Assembly: GCA_965204905.1 (NCBI GenBank)
Contig: OZ242042.1
Span: forward strand, 2,170,001-2,234,000
Source: Bin87 sp965204905
Lineage (GTDB): Bacteria; Chloroflexota; Dehalococcoidia; Lucifugimonadales; UBA3495
Length of the DNA: 64,000 nucleotides
Reading direction: 5' to 3'
Shown: in pieces, positions 8,747-16,900 of the stretch
How the letters are laid out: every line of letters begins with the position of its first letter
How positions within the stretch are numbered: the first letter of the stretch is position 1
The notes under the pieces: generated by a model
What the model was told of the DNA's origin: nothing
What the model saw: only the letters and a program-made list of their open reading frames with translations
Databases searched by the model: none
Program-made: the position numbers and the translations under genes

Positions 8747-10564
8747 TTATTTACCGGACGGTGAAGACGGCTTGAGCAGCCGGTCGATTTCACCGATGCG
8801 GTGCTTGTTGTTGAGCAGCCGTTGAGCCAGCGGAGATTCAAGGTCTTCCATGATCTCCGGGAGGCCGGATAGCTGCCTGATTTCGTTATTGAGATGTTCC
8901 TTTTCCAGGGCCAAGCTCATTTGTCGCCAGGCTTTTTCGCGTTTCACCTGCGTGGACAACCTGAGTTCCCGGGAACGAAGGGCATCGAGGTGAGCCTCCA
9001 GTTCCGGGGCTACCTGCATTTCGTCGGAGTCCGCACCTGCAATTACGTTGCGGTAAATTTCCCGGTTCTCCGAACGGGTGAACCATTCGGGCGACAGTAT
9101 GGATTGCGCGTCGTCCAACGATTCCGGGCCGTGCTGTAGGAGAAATGTAAGCAGCTCTTCCTCGCGGGCGTCGTGGTCCCGCATTGGCGGCGGCGTTGCC
9201 TCGTTGGCGGTGGCAGAGACCGATTCGCTCCGTTGCTCCGCCGCTGATTGACGCCTGGCATCTCGCAATGCCGTGCGCAACGTCTCGTTGTTCAGACCCA
9301 GCCGGGCCGACAATCGATCCAGGTACAGATCGCTCCGAACCGGGTCTGGAATTTGCGCCACGAACCTGAGCATGATGTGGGCCACCCAGGACCTACCGTC
9401 GGGGCTGTCCATGTCGGCGCGGGCGGAAAGCGTCGTCAACAGATAGTCGAAAAGCTCCTGGGCCTGCTCCACGAACGTGGGCCACTTGTCCGGCTCTTGC
9501 TTGATGTAGTCGTCCGGGTCCTGACCGGATGGAAGCTCGGCCACCCGCAATTCCATAGCATCGGGCTGTTGCAGCATGGACCCGGTAGTTTGCTGCGCGT
9601 TGCGACGTTGAAACACGCCCCATGATGATTCCAGGCTGCGTAGCGTCGCGTTGCGGCCGGCCGGGTCTCCGTCCAATGCCATGGTCACGTTGTTAGTCAA
9701 GCGGCGAACCAGGGCAACCTGGCGCTCGGTAAGCGCAGTGCCCATGGATGCCACCACGTTGTCGTGTCCGTGTTGGTGCGCCGTTATGGCGTCCATATAA
9801 CCTTCCACGATAACGGCGCCGTGTTGTCGCACCGGCTCTTTGGCCAGATGCATGGCGTAAAGGATTCTTGACTTATCGAACACCGGCGTGCGCGGCGTGT
9901 TGAGATACTTCGGCGTGGCCTCCGGGTCCAAAGCGCGGCTGCCGAACCCGGCGACACGAGCCTGCCAGTCCCGAATGGGGATCATCAGCCGGCCTCGGAA
10001 AAAGTCATAACGCCGGCCTTCATCGGTTTCTCTGGCCAGAGCAGCACGGACTATCAGGTCGTCGTCGTAGCCGGCCTCCCTCAGGTGCGCCAGCAGGCGA
10101 TTGTCGCGGGGCGGGCTGTAGCCAAGCTCGAAGGTTTGAATTGAGCGGGCGCTGATTCCCCGCTGCTCCAGGTAGTCGCGGACGAACGCCGCTTCCGGTT
10201 CTCCGAGCATACGCTGGAAGAAGAGGCGCGCCGCATCGTTGATCTCGAAAAGTTGCCGGGCGACGCCTCCCGATTCCTGATCGTTGGAGAGGGTAACGCC
10301 GACCCTGGCCGCCAAATTCTGGAGGGCATCCCGGAATTCGATACGTTCCGCCTTCATTACAAAGGAGAAGGCATCGCCGCCTTCGGCGCAGGACCCAAAA
10401 CAGCGCCACGACTGCCGGTCAGGAAAGACGAAAAACGAGGGGGTGCGCTCCTGGTGAAAGGGGCAATTGGCTTTCAGAGAGCTTCCGGACCGCTGCAAAT
10501 TCACGTAGCTGGATATCAACTCGACGATGTCAAGCCTGCTTTTTACGTCTTCTATCTGCGTCAT
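8747..10564 (-). CDS. dnaG: DNA primase
   Basis: About 605 residues, the family norm. The N-terminal CHC2-type zinc finger contains CPFH and CFGSC; the last knuckle has three residues between cysteines instead of the usual two. The TOPRIM core includes VIVEGYMDAITAHQHG and the metal-binding MALDGDPAG. The C-terminal part is a helical DnaB-interaction-type domain. The protein synthesises RNA primers at the replication fork. I start it at ATG 10564; a TTG at 10579 is in frame, and neither has a clear ribosome site. An extended -10 promoter lies 40-50 nt upstream. It is the first gene of the dnaG-rpoD operon. Confidence 0.96.
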   Translation of the reverse strand: MTQIEDVKSRLDIVELISSYVNLQRSGSSLKANCPFHQERTPSFFVFPDRQSWRCFGSCAEGGDAFSFVMKAERIEFRDALQNLAARVGVTLSNDQESGGVARQLFEINDAARLFFQRMLGEPEAAFVRDYLEQRGISARSIQTFELGYSPPRDNRLLAHLREAGYDDDLIVRAALARETDEGRRYDFFRGRLMIPIRDWQARVAGFGSRALDPEATPKYLNTPRTPVFDKSRILYAMHLAKEPVRQHGAVIVEGYMDAITAHQHGHDNVVASMGTALTERQVALVRRLTNNVTMALDGDPAGRNATLRSLESSWGVFQRRNAQQTTGSMLQQPDAMELRVAELPSGQDPDDYIKQEPDKWPTFVEQAQELFDYLLTTLSARADMDSPDGRSWVAHIMLRFVAQIPDPVRSDLYLDRLSARLGLNNETLRTALRDARRQSAAEQRSESVSATANEATPPPMRDHDAREEELLTFLLQHGPESLDDAQSILSPEWFTRSENREIYRNVIAGADSDEMQVAPELEAHLDALRSRELRLSTQVKREKAWRQMSLALEKEHLNNEIRQLSGLPEIMEDLESPLAQRLLNNKHRIGEIDRLLKPSSPSGK

Positions 10565-10603
10565 GGCGGTCAATGTCAAATCTAGTCACGCTAGTCCATC
10601 GTC

Positions 10604-10612
10604 ATTATAACA
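10604..10612 (-). promoter_or_regulatory. Extended -10 promoter of dnaG-rpoD
   Basis: TGTTATAAT on the - strand, about 40 nt upstream of the dnaG ATG. It has a perfect -10 hexamer with the TGn extension and no evident -35 box. Confidence 0.55.
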
Positions 10613-10633
10613 CAAGGGCGTCTGCGTCGTTTT

Positions 10634-10675
10634 AAATAGACAAGGGCCGCTGCCGGCGCTACCGGCAGCGGCCCT
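10634..10675 (-). terminator. Terminator of the selenoprotein gene
   Basis: A 14-bp perfect GC-rich stem (10643-10656 with 10662-10675) with a 5-nt loop is followed on the - strand by TTGTCTATTT. It lies 22 nt past the stop codon of the selW-like gene and separates it from dnaG. Confidence 0.85.
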
Positions 10676-10697
10676 GAAATTCCAGAATCTGCCGAGA

Positions 10698-10985
10698 CTA
10701 GTTGTCAGCGGCAACAGCCAGATCGGCGTTGGCGATCTTGGCGGAGATGACTTCCTTCATCTTGCGAACACGGCCCAGGTCCGGGTAGATGTTCCCTTCG
10801 GCCTTCTTGTCAAAGATCTTCTCGCCATCCAGGAACACTTCCATGATTCCCTGGCCGCGAGGTGAGATCGTGATGGCAGCGTCGCCGCCGTAAGCCCGGA
10901 AAAATTCGTTCGCCATCCACGTGGCGGTCGCGTGGTGCTGTCAAGGCACGCAGTAGGTTATCTCAATCTGAACCTTGCCTTCCAT
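10698..10985 (-). CDS. Rdx-family selenoprotein (SelW/SelT/SelH-like) with in-frame UGA
   Basis: Read from ATG 10985, which has AGGAG 5 nt upstream, the frame runs 14 codons, meets TGA at 10943-10941, and continues to a normal stop at 10698. The product has 95 residues with selenocysteine at position 15. The N-terminus (EGKVQIEITYC) leads into CVPU, the CxxU redox motif of the thioredoxin-like Rdx family, and the remainder (GIMEVFLDGEKIFDKKAEG, then GRVRKMKEVI) is the characteristic Rdx C-terminal half. A shorter frame starting at 10916 would lose the redox motif and has no ribosome site. A hairpin suited to a bacterial SECIS lies 14 nt past the UGA. The gene has its own promoter and terminator. 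Cys is used at this position in many homologues. The cellular partner is unknown. Confidence 0.88.
10911..10926 (-). promoter_or_regulatory. Candidate bacterial SECIS hairpin
   Basis: In the mRNA, a 5-bp perfect stem (CGCCA with UGGCG) closes a 6-nt loop CGUGGA. The stem begins 14 nt after the UGA and the loop 19-20 nt after it, with G at the second loop position. This matches the general bacterial SECIS description of a short stem and a G-bearing apical loop within the coding region just past the UGA, which SelB recognises. Confidence 0.6.
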
Positions 10986-11027
10986 GATGTCTCCTAATAG
11001 TGAGAGTTTTGGCGTTTGCCTTTGCGC

Positions 11028-11056
11028 ATTTTATCACAAACTCTTGGGTTTTCCAA
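11028..11056 (-). promoter_or_regulatory. Promoter of the selenoprotein gene
   Basis: On the - strand, TTGGAA (11051-11056), a 17-nt spacer ending in TGA, then TAAAAT (11028-11033). This is both a near-consensus -35/-10 pair and an extended -10 element, placed about 40 nt upstream of the ATG at 10985. Confidence 0.6.
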
Positions 11057-11505
11057 AGGGGGCGGTGGTAGTGTCGGTGATTCGGGGTTTCCAGGATTCG
11101 GGGTTTTCCAGTCTGCCAGAGGTGAAGGTTGCCAGGGTTTTGGTCGTTGTCAGCCCCACGGCCGTGGGGTTACGCAACTATTTGACCTACTTTTTCGTGT
11201 ACTCGGCACGCCGGTAAGGGCGCGCTTGCGCGCGGGCTCGGATGGACCCGGGGACACCAGTGGGGCACACGCCGGTGGGGAGTCAGGTCTTTGAGCGGCG
11301 TTGGCCACCTGGGCCGGTTGCGATTTTAGGGTTCTGACGGGGTTGGCCGTGTACGACCGGACGATTGGCGGGTTTCACCTCTGGCTGGCTAATGACTGGA
11401 TTCCTAGTGTGCACATGGTTATTATGGAACATGAGTTTCTGTAAGGTCAAGAGGCGGGTGTCACCAGGTAGCGTTGTAATTCAGGTGGTTTGACGGAAGG
11501 GGTCC

Positions 11506-11541
11506 CCCTCACCCCAACCCTCTCCCACCAGGGGAGAGGGA
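11506..11541. repeat. Palindromic repeat, copy 1 (CCCTCTCCC-type)
   Basis: 36 nt beginning CCCTCACCCC, with a 9-bp stem (CCCTCTCCC, 11518-11526, with GGGAGAGGG, 11532-11540). It matches 39724-39759 inside the mtaB-like gene at 32 of 36 positions. The stem is unchanged and the differences lie in the spacer and loop. Confidence 0.8.
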
Positions 11542-11652
11542 GGTTTAGAGGTTCAAATGAGAGAACCACCTAAAGACGGAACTCTGCCGTGGCACCAGGG
11601 CAGGGGATTTTTCGGTGAATCGAGAGGCGCTGATTGGGATGCGGGGATGGTG

Positions 11653-11681
11653 TTGACAATGGGCGAACGATGGAGTACAGT
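11653..11681 (+). promoter_or_regulatory. 16S rRNA promoter
   Basis: TTGACA (11653-11658), a 17-nt spacer, then TACAGT (11676-11681). A consensus -35 at ideal spacing about 90 nt upstream of the mature 16S 5' end suggests a strong dedicated promoter. Confidence 0.65.
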
Positions 11682-11746
11682 AGCCGAACGCAATCGCCGT
11701 TGACGGCTAAAAGCCTCCGGTGGGAGCAGGCACTTTAACAGCTGAA

Positions 11747-11764
11747 TAGTGGAAGGAAGTAAGG
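11747..11764 (+). other. Pre-16S processing stem, 5' strand
   Basis: These 18 nt pair without interruption with 13468-13485 on the far side of the 16S gene (15 Watson-Crick and three G-U pairs). Together they form the long helix that brackets 16S rRNA and is normally cut by RNase III. Confidence 0.75.
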
Positions 11765-11768
11765 TTCT

Positions 11769-13281
<1,513 letters not shown>

Positions 13282-13467
13282 TCAGGGAGACCTATGATCG
13301 GCAAGCGTTTCACAAGCGCGAGTCGGTCCACTCCCAGGTCAATCAGTGGACGTTCCTGTCCCTCGGCTCGTCTGGTCGAAGTCCTTATGGGCTCCCGGAG
13401 TCAGAGAGCAGGTTCCCTGAGAAAATCCACTGTCCCCGGCAAAATTGCCGGAAACAATCGCAAACTT

Positions 13468-13485
13468 TCTTGCTTCCTTTCACTA
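13468..13485 (+). other. Pre-16S processing stem, 3' strand
   Basis: Complement of 11747-11764, as described for the 5' strand. Two smaller hairpins lie between it and the 16S 3' end: a 7-bp stem GTCCACT/AGTGGAC and the 16-nt palindrome at 13436-13451. Confidence 0.75.
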
Positions 13486-13511
13486 ATCAGCCGCTAAAGC
13501 ACGTAGATCTC

Positions 13512-13545
13512 AACCGGGCCACTAGCAGAGGCCCGGTTTCATTTT
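13512..13545 (+). terminator. Terminator of the 16S transcript
   Basis: AACCGGGCC pairs with GGCCCGGTT (9 bp) around a 9-nt loop, followed by TCATTTT. It ends the 16S transcript before thiL and shows that no further rRNA is co-transcribed. Confidence 0.75.
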
Positions 13546-13567
13546 GGCAGCGTCGCAACTTCTGAAA

Positions 13568-14584
13568 ATGCGCATCTCCGACCTCGGCGAATTCGGCCTG
13601 ATCGAATTGGTCCAGCAGTGGACTCAAAGCGCCGAACCAGACTCCGGCCTCGCTCCTCAGGCTCAGTTCCGTATTGCCGTGCCAAATGGCGATGACGCCG
13701 CTGCCATCACCTTTCCGGATGGGCCGATTACCGAGCTGTACACCACGGACACGATGGTGTACGGCGTACACTTCACCGCGGCCACGACGCCCTGGCGCGA
13801 CCTGGGGTGGAAAGCCATCGCATCCAATATCAGCGACGTGGCCGCCATGGGCGGGGATCCGGTCGGCGCGCTGATCACCTTGGGCCTCCCTCCGAACACG
13901 GCAGTCGCCGACGTTAAAGAGCTGTACGCCGGCATGATGGAGATTTGCGGGGAATACGGCGCGCGGATCATCGGGGGAGACATGGTGCGATCTCCGGTTG
14001 CTTTCGTTACGGTGGCACTGACCGGGATAGCCTCGGGGACTCCCATGGTGCGAACCGCCGCGGAACCGGGCCATCTGGTGGCGGTCACCGGGCCGGTGGG
14101 CAGTTCCGCCGGCGGGTTGCGTCAACTGCTGGCCGGCGCTGCCGGCGACCAGGACGCCGAATCCGAGCTGATCCGGCAGCACCGGCGTCCGCGGCCTCAC
14201 ATTGCCGCCGGCAAAGCCCTGGTGTCGGCCGGCGTCCGTTCCGCCATGGACGTCAGCGACGGGCTGGCAGACGACCTGGGCAAACTCTGTTCAGCCAGCG
14301 GCGTTTCCGCCGTCATCCATGCCGACCAAACGCCAACGCTGACGCCCCTCAAGTCCGCGTTCCCGGACGGCTGGCTTGACCTAGCCCTCTACGGCGGCGA
14401 GGACTACGTGCTTTTGTTCACGGCATCCCCGGATATAATGGACGTCGCCATGCGCAAATTGCCCCATGGCGCCGCCGTGGTAGGCGAGATAACGGAGGGC
14501 TGGCCGGGCGTGGTGTCCGTGCGAGACAGCTCCGGCAAGCCTGTTGAGCGCGGCGGGACCGGCTGGGACCATTTTGCCGGCTGA
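13568..14584 (+). CDS. thiL: Thiamine-monophosphate kinase
   Basis: 338 residues, close to the family norm of 320-350. The N-terminal MRISDLGEFGLIELV leads into the PurM/ThiL fold with the nucleotide and metal-binding stretch PNGDDAAAI, TTDTMVYGVHF and GWKAIASNISDVAAMGG; AMDVSDGLADDLGKLC lies in the second half. It phosphorylates thiamine monophosphate to the active pyrophosphate cofactor. The frame opens at TTG 13544, but that lies inside the upstream terminator, so ATG 13568 is preferred. It heads a run with tsaE (7-nt gap), tsaB and ndk, probably one operon. Confidence 0.95.
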   Translation: MRISDLGEFGLIELVQQWTQSAEPDSGLAPQAQFRIAVPNGDDAAAITFPDGPITELYTTDTMVYGVHFTAATTPWRDLGWKAIASNISDVAAMGGDPVGALITLGLPPNTAVADVKELYAGMMEICGEYGARIIGGDMVRSPVAFVTVALTGIASGTPMVRTAAEPGHLVAVTGPVGSSAGGLRQLLAGAAGDQDAESELIRQHRRPRPHIAAGKALVSAGVRSAMDVSDGLADDLGKLCSASGVSAVIHADQTPTLTPLKSAFPDGWLDLALYGGEDYVLLFTASPDIMDVAMRKLPHGAAVVGEITEGWPGVVSVRDSSGKPVERGGTGWDHFAG

Positions 14585-14591
14585 ATCCATT

Positions 14592-15119
14592 ATGTCCAAT
14601 CGCATTGCCATCCACACGAACAGCGCGGAGGAAACCCGTCGGGTCGGTCAGATCATCGGCGAATCCGCCTCACCGGGAGACGTGTACCTGCTCACCGGGC
14701 CGCTGGGCGCGGGGAAGACCTGCTTGACTCAGGGAATCGCCCGTGGACTCGATGTTGACGGCTACGCCCGGAGCCCTACCTTCGTGCTGATGACTCGATA
14801 CCAAGGCCGCCTCACCCTGCACCATGCCGACCTCTATCGAATTGATCACCCGGCGGAAGCCTGGGATCTGGGATTTGATGACATCGTCGCCGCCGGCCGA
14901 GACGTTCTGATCGTGGAATGGGCCGACCGCGCCGACGAACTCTTTCCCGACGATGCGTTGTGGATCGACCTCGACTATGCGCTGGACGAGTTGGGCGCGC
15001 CCTGCGAGGTTGTTCCCGACGAAGACGGGGCGGTTCCGGCTCGTCACTCCATCACGATAGAAGACGCGCCCGAACGTTTCGCCGACCTGCTGAGAAAGCT
15101 GGAGGCGGACGCGCTCTGA
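14592..15119 (+). CDS. tsaE: tRNA threonylcarbamoyladenosine biosynthesis ATPase TsaE
   Basis: 175 residues. The Walker A motif GPLGAGKTCLTQ is at about residue 36, followed by SPTFVLMTRY and HHADLYRI, then VLIVEWADRADELFP, all diagnostic of TsaE (YjeE). It works with TsaB and TsaD to load threonylcarbamoyl on A37 of ANN-decoding tRNAs. The ATG at 14592 follows the thiL stop by 7 nt; an earlier in-frame start at 14544 lies within thiL. Its stop overlaps the tsaB start (TGATG), so the two are translationally coupled. Confidence 0.95.
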   Translation: MSNRIAIHTNSAEETRRVGQIIGESASPGDVYLLTGPLGAGKTCLTQGIARGLDVDGYARSPTFVLMTRYQGRLTLHHADLYRIDHPAEAWDLGFDDIVAAGRDVLIVEWADRADELFPDDALWIDLDYALDELGAPCEVVPDEDGAVPARHSITIEDAPERFADLLRKLEADAL

Positions 15120-15835
15120 TGATCCTATCCATTGACACTTCGTCCCGCCACGGGGGCGTCGCGCTCTGCGACGCGGACGGCGCGGTCATCGAGGCGTGGC
15201 TGTGGCGTTCGACGGCGAATCATACTGCTCAGTTGATGCCGGCCGTCGCCGAGTTGCTCAAAGCGCGGGGTACGCGGGCCGCCGACCTGGACGGAGTCGC
15301 GGTGGCCCTGGGGCCCGGGCCGTTCAGCGCGCTGCGGGTGGGCGTCAGCGCGGCGAAGGGTCTGGCGATGGCGGCGGGCTTTCCAATCATCGGCGTCGAT
15401 ACACTGGCCCTGGAAGCGCGGCCTCACCTCACGCCGGACGGTATCGTGGCAGCCTGGCTGGACGCGGGACGCAACGAGGTTGCCGCCGGCTGGTTTGCCG
15501 GTGACGGCGAACGAGTCCGTGAGGATGAGATAGCGGGGCCGGAAGCCCTGCTGGAGCAGGAACCGGCGCTGCCCGACGGAGCGTTGCTCTACTGCGGTGA
15601 GGCGGCCCAGGCACGCCGGGATGTAATCGACGATAAGCGCGGCGATCCGCTGCGTCCCACCGTGGTCGCTCACTGGACTCCAGCCAGCCGGCTGTGGGCC
15701 TTGGCCGAAACCGCGGCCCGACGCCTGCAACGCGGCGAAACCGACGACTTGACCACCTTACAGCCTTACTATCTGCGGATGCCCACCATCGGCGTCGCCA
15801 AGCGGCGGGATCGGGTCCGGCAGGGCCGCTCATAA
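15119..15835 (+). CDS. tsaB: tRNA threonylcarbamoyladenosine biosynthesis protein TsaB
   Basis: 238 residues, the usual TsaB length. The ASKHA-fold N-terminus MILSIDTSSRHGGVALCD is followed by NHTAQLMPAVAELL and VALGPGPFSALRVGVSAAKG, the TsaB signature. It is the scaffold partner of TsaD/TsaE in the t6A pathway. The open frame continues upstream to 14918, but the true start is the ATG overlapping the tsaE stop. No rimI or tsaD follows; ndk comes next after 39 nt. An MtaB-type enzyme acting on t6A is encoded 24 kb away in this window. Confidence 0.94.
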   Translation: MILSIDTSSRHGGVALCDADGAVIEAWLWRSTANHTAQLMPAVAELLKARGTRAADLDGVAVALGPGPFSALRVGVSAAKGLAMAAGFPIIGVDTLALEARPHLTPDGIVAAWLDAGRNEVAAGWFAGDGERVREDEIAGPEALLEQEPALPDGALLYCGEAAQARRDVIDDKRGDPLRPTVVAHWTPASRLWALAETAARRLQRGETDDLTTLQPYYLRMPTIGVAKRRDRVRQGRS

Positions 15836-15874
15836 GCATCCGGGCCACAACACTGAAAGGAGATTATCTGCTCA

Positions 15875-16327
15875 ATGGAACGAACCTTCGTGGCAATCAA
15901 ACCCGACGGCGTGCAGCGCGGCCTGATCGGGGACGTTATATCTCGGCTGGAACGGCGGGGCCTCAAACTGGTCGCCATACGCCTGATGCAGGTGGACGAG
16001 GACCTGGCCGGCCGTCATTACGCGGAGCACGTTGACCGACCATTTTTTGCCTCCCTGGTGTCCTTCATCACTTCGGGGCCTATCGTTGCGATGATCTGGG
16101 AGGCCAACAACGCGGTGGCGCTGGCGCGTCAAACGATGGGCGTGACCAACCCCGGCGAGGCGTCGCCCGGCACCATCCGGGGAGATTTCGGTGTGGACAT
16201 TGGGCGGAACATCGTCCACGGCTCCGACAGCCTGGAATCCGCCGAGCGTGAGATTGGCTTATTCTTCGGTGAAGACGGCGGGCTGGAATATGCTCGCAGC
16301 GCCGACCAGTGGATTATAGAATCCTGA
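15875..16327 (+). CDS. ndk: Nucleoside diphosphate kinase
   Basis: 150 residues, typical for NDK. ERTFVAIKPDGVQRGLIGD at the N-terminus and GDFGVDIGRNIVHGSDS with the phospho-accepting His (NIVHGSD) near the C-terminus are diagnostic. It equilibrates nucleoside di- and triphosphates. AGGAG stands 12 nt upstream of the ATG. Its 3' end overlaps the 3' end of rsfS, on the opposite strand, by 14 nt. Confidence 0.97.
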   Translation: MERTFVAIKPDGVQRGLIGDVISRLERRGLKLVAIRLMQVDEDLAGRHYAEHVDRPFFASLVSFITSGPIVAMIWEANNAVALARQTMGVTNPGEASPGTIRGDFGVDIGRNIVHGSDSLESAEREIGLFFGEDGGLEYARSADQWIIES

Positions 16328-16676
16328 CCACCTGGGGGGCGCGGCTCCACAGCCGTTCGAGGCCGAAGAAATCCCGTTCTTCCGGCCCGAAGATGTGGAT
16401 CAGCACGTCCGCGAAGTCCAGCAGCACCCAACCGGATGCCGGGGTTCCCTCTCTGTGATGCCGAGGGATACCGGCTTCCTTCATGGCATTGGTCAGGTCC
16501 TCTTCCAGCGCCTCGATCTGGCGCACCGAATCAGCGGTCATCACGACAAAATAGTCGGCGAAGACCCCAAGTTGCCTCAGGTCCATCATCACGATGTCGG
16601 TGGCCAACTTCTCGGCAGCCACGTCGACGGCCAGGCGGGCCACTTCGGTAGGGTTCAAGGTTTCAGTGGTGGTCAT
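16314..16676 (-). CDS. rsfS: Ribosomal silencing factor RsfS
   Basis: 120 residues with the RsfS/Iojap fold: AAEKLATDIVMMDLRQLGVFADYFV, then TPASGWVLLDFADVLIHIF (first motif spans more residues than one block and is read in two pieces, AAEKLATDIVMMDL and FADYFVVMTA). The family binds ribosomal protein uL14 and blocks subunit joining in starvation. ATG 16676 fits the family N-terminus; a GTG at 16736 would add 20 unconserved residues. It converges with ndk and is divergent from gltB. Confidence 0.93.
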   Translation of the reverse strand: MTTTETLNPTEVARLAVDVAAEKLATDIVMMDLRQLGVFADYFVVMTADSVRQIEALEEDLTNAMKEAGIPRHHREGTPASGWVLLDFADVLIHIFGPEERDFFGLERLWSRAPQVVRIL

Positions 16677-16761
16677 GCTTTGGGTTTTTTGCAAGTGTGG
16701 CGGCAAGCGCCGCGAGTTGTCCCGTATAGTGGACACGAGTATAGGGCGAGTACGGCTTGCC

Positions 16762-16794
16762 TTGCAATCCCCGTAGTTTGTGATATATTACACA
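16762..16794 (+). promoter_or_regulatory. Candidate gltBD promoter with CRP/FNR-like site
   Basis: TTGCAA (16762-16767), 16 nt, then TATATT (16784-16789). Overlapping the -10 is TGTGATATATTACACA (16779-16794), one base from the TGTGA-N6-TCACA layout bound by CRP/FNR-family regulators. A 7-bp hairpin GCGGCGT/ACGCCGC follows in the leader near 16806-16823. Confidence 0.35.
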
Positions 16795-16900
16795 AGTCTG
16801 TTTTGGGCGGCGTTATTACGCCGCGTTGCGCCAGCAGAGTCGAGATTCGTTCTCCACATCCTGCCGGTGATTTTTCTTTTATTTTGTACAGGGTGCGGTT

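Larger units (their letters stand above)
10986..11768. other. 783-nt non-coding region between selW-like gene and 16S rRNA
   Basis: No convincing coding frame on either strand. The left end holds the selW-like promoter and leader. The middle holds a perfect 16-bp palindrome (11154-11169), a 12-bp inverted repeat (GCCAGAGGTGAA at 11115-11126 and its complement at 11374-11385), a near-tandem repeat of ATTCGGGGTTT(T)CCAG around 11081-11111, and a 16-nt motif also found at 1404-1419. The right end holds a palindromic repeat (11506-11541), the rRNA promoter and the pre-16S leader. Composition looks like decayed or repeat-derived DNA. Confidence 0.6.

Noticed and set aside
10698..10916. 72-residue short form of the selenoprotein gene starting at 10916
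   Set aside because: It lacks a ribosome site and loses the CxxU redox motif, whereas the UGA-containing frame has AGGAG and a full Rdx N-terminus.
11506..11541. Hairpin considered as a rho-independent terminator
   Set aside because: No U-tract follows and an almost identical copy lies inside a coding gene, so it is treated as a repeat.
13436..13451. Palindrome CCGGCAAAATTGCCGG as an operator
   Set aside because: It lies within the pre-16S trailer between the mature 3' end and the processing stem, so an RNA hairpin in the trailer is the simpler reading.
13282..13567. Search for 23S rRNA or spacer tRNA after the 16S gene
   Set aside because: No tRNA cloverleaf motif such as GGTTCGA and no 23S start is present; a terminator and thiL follow.
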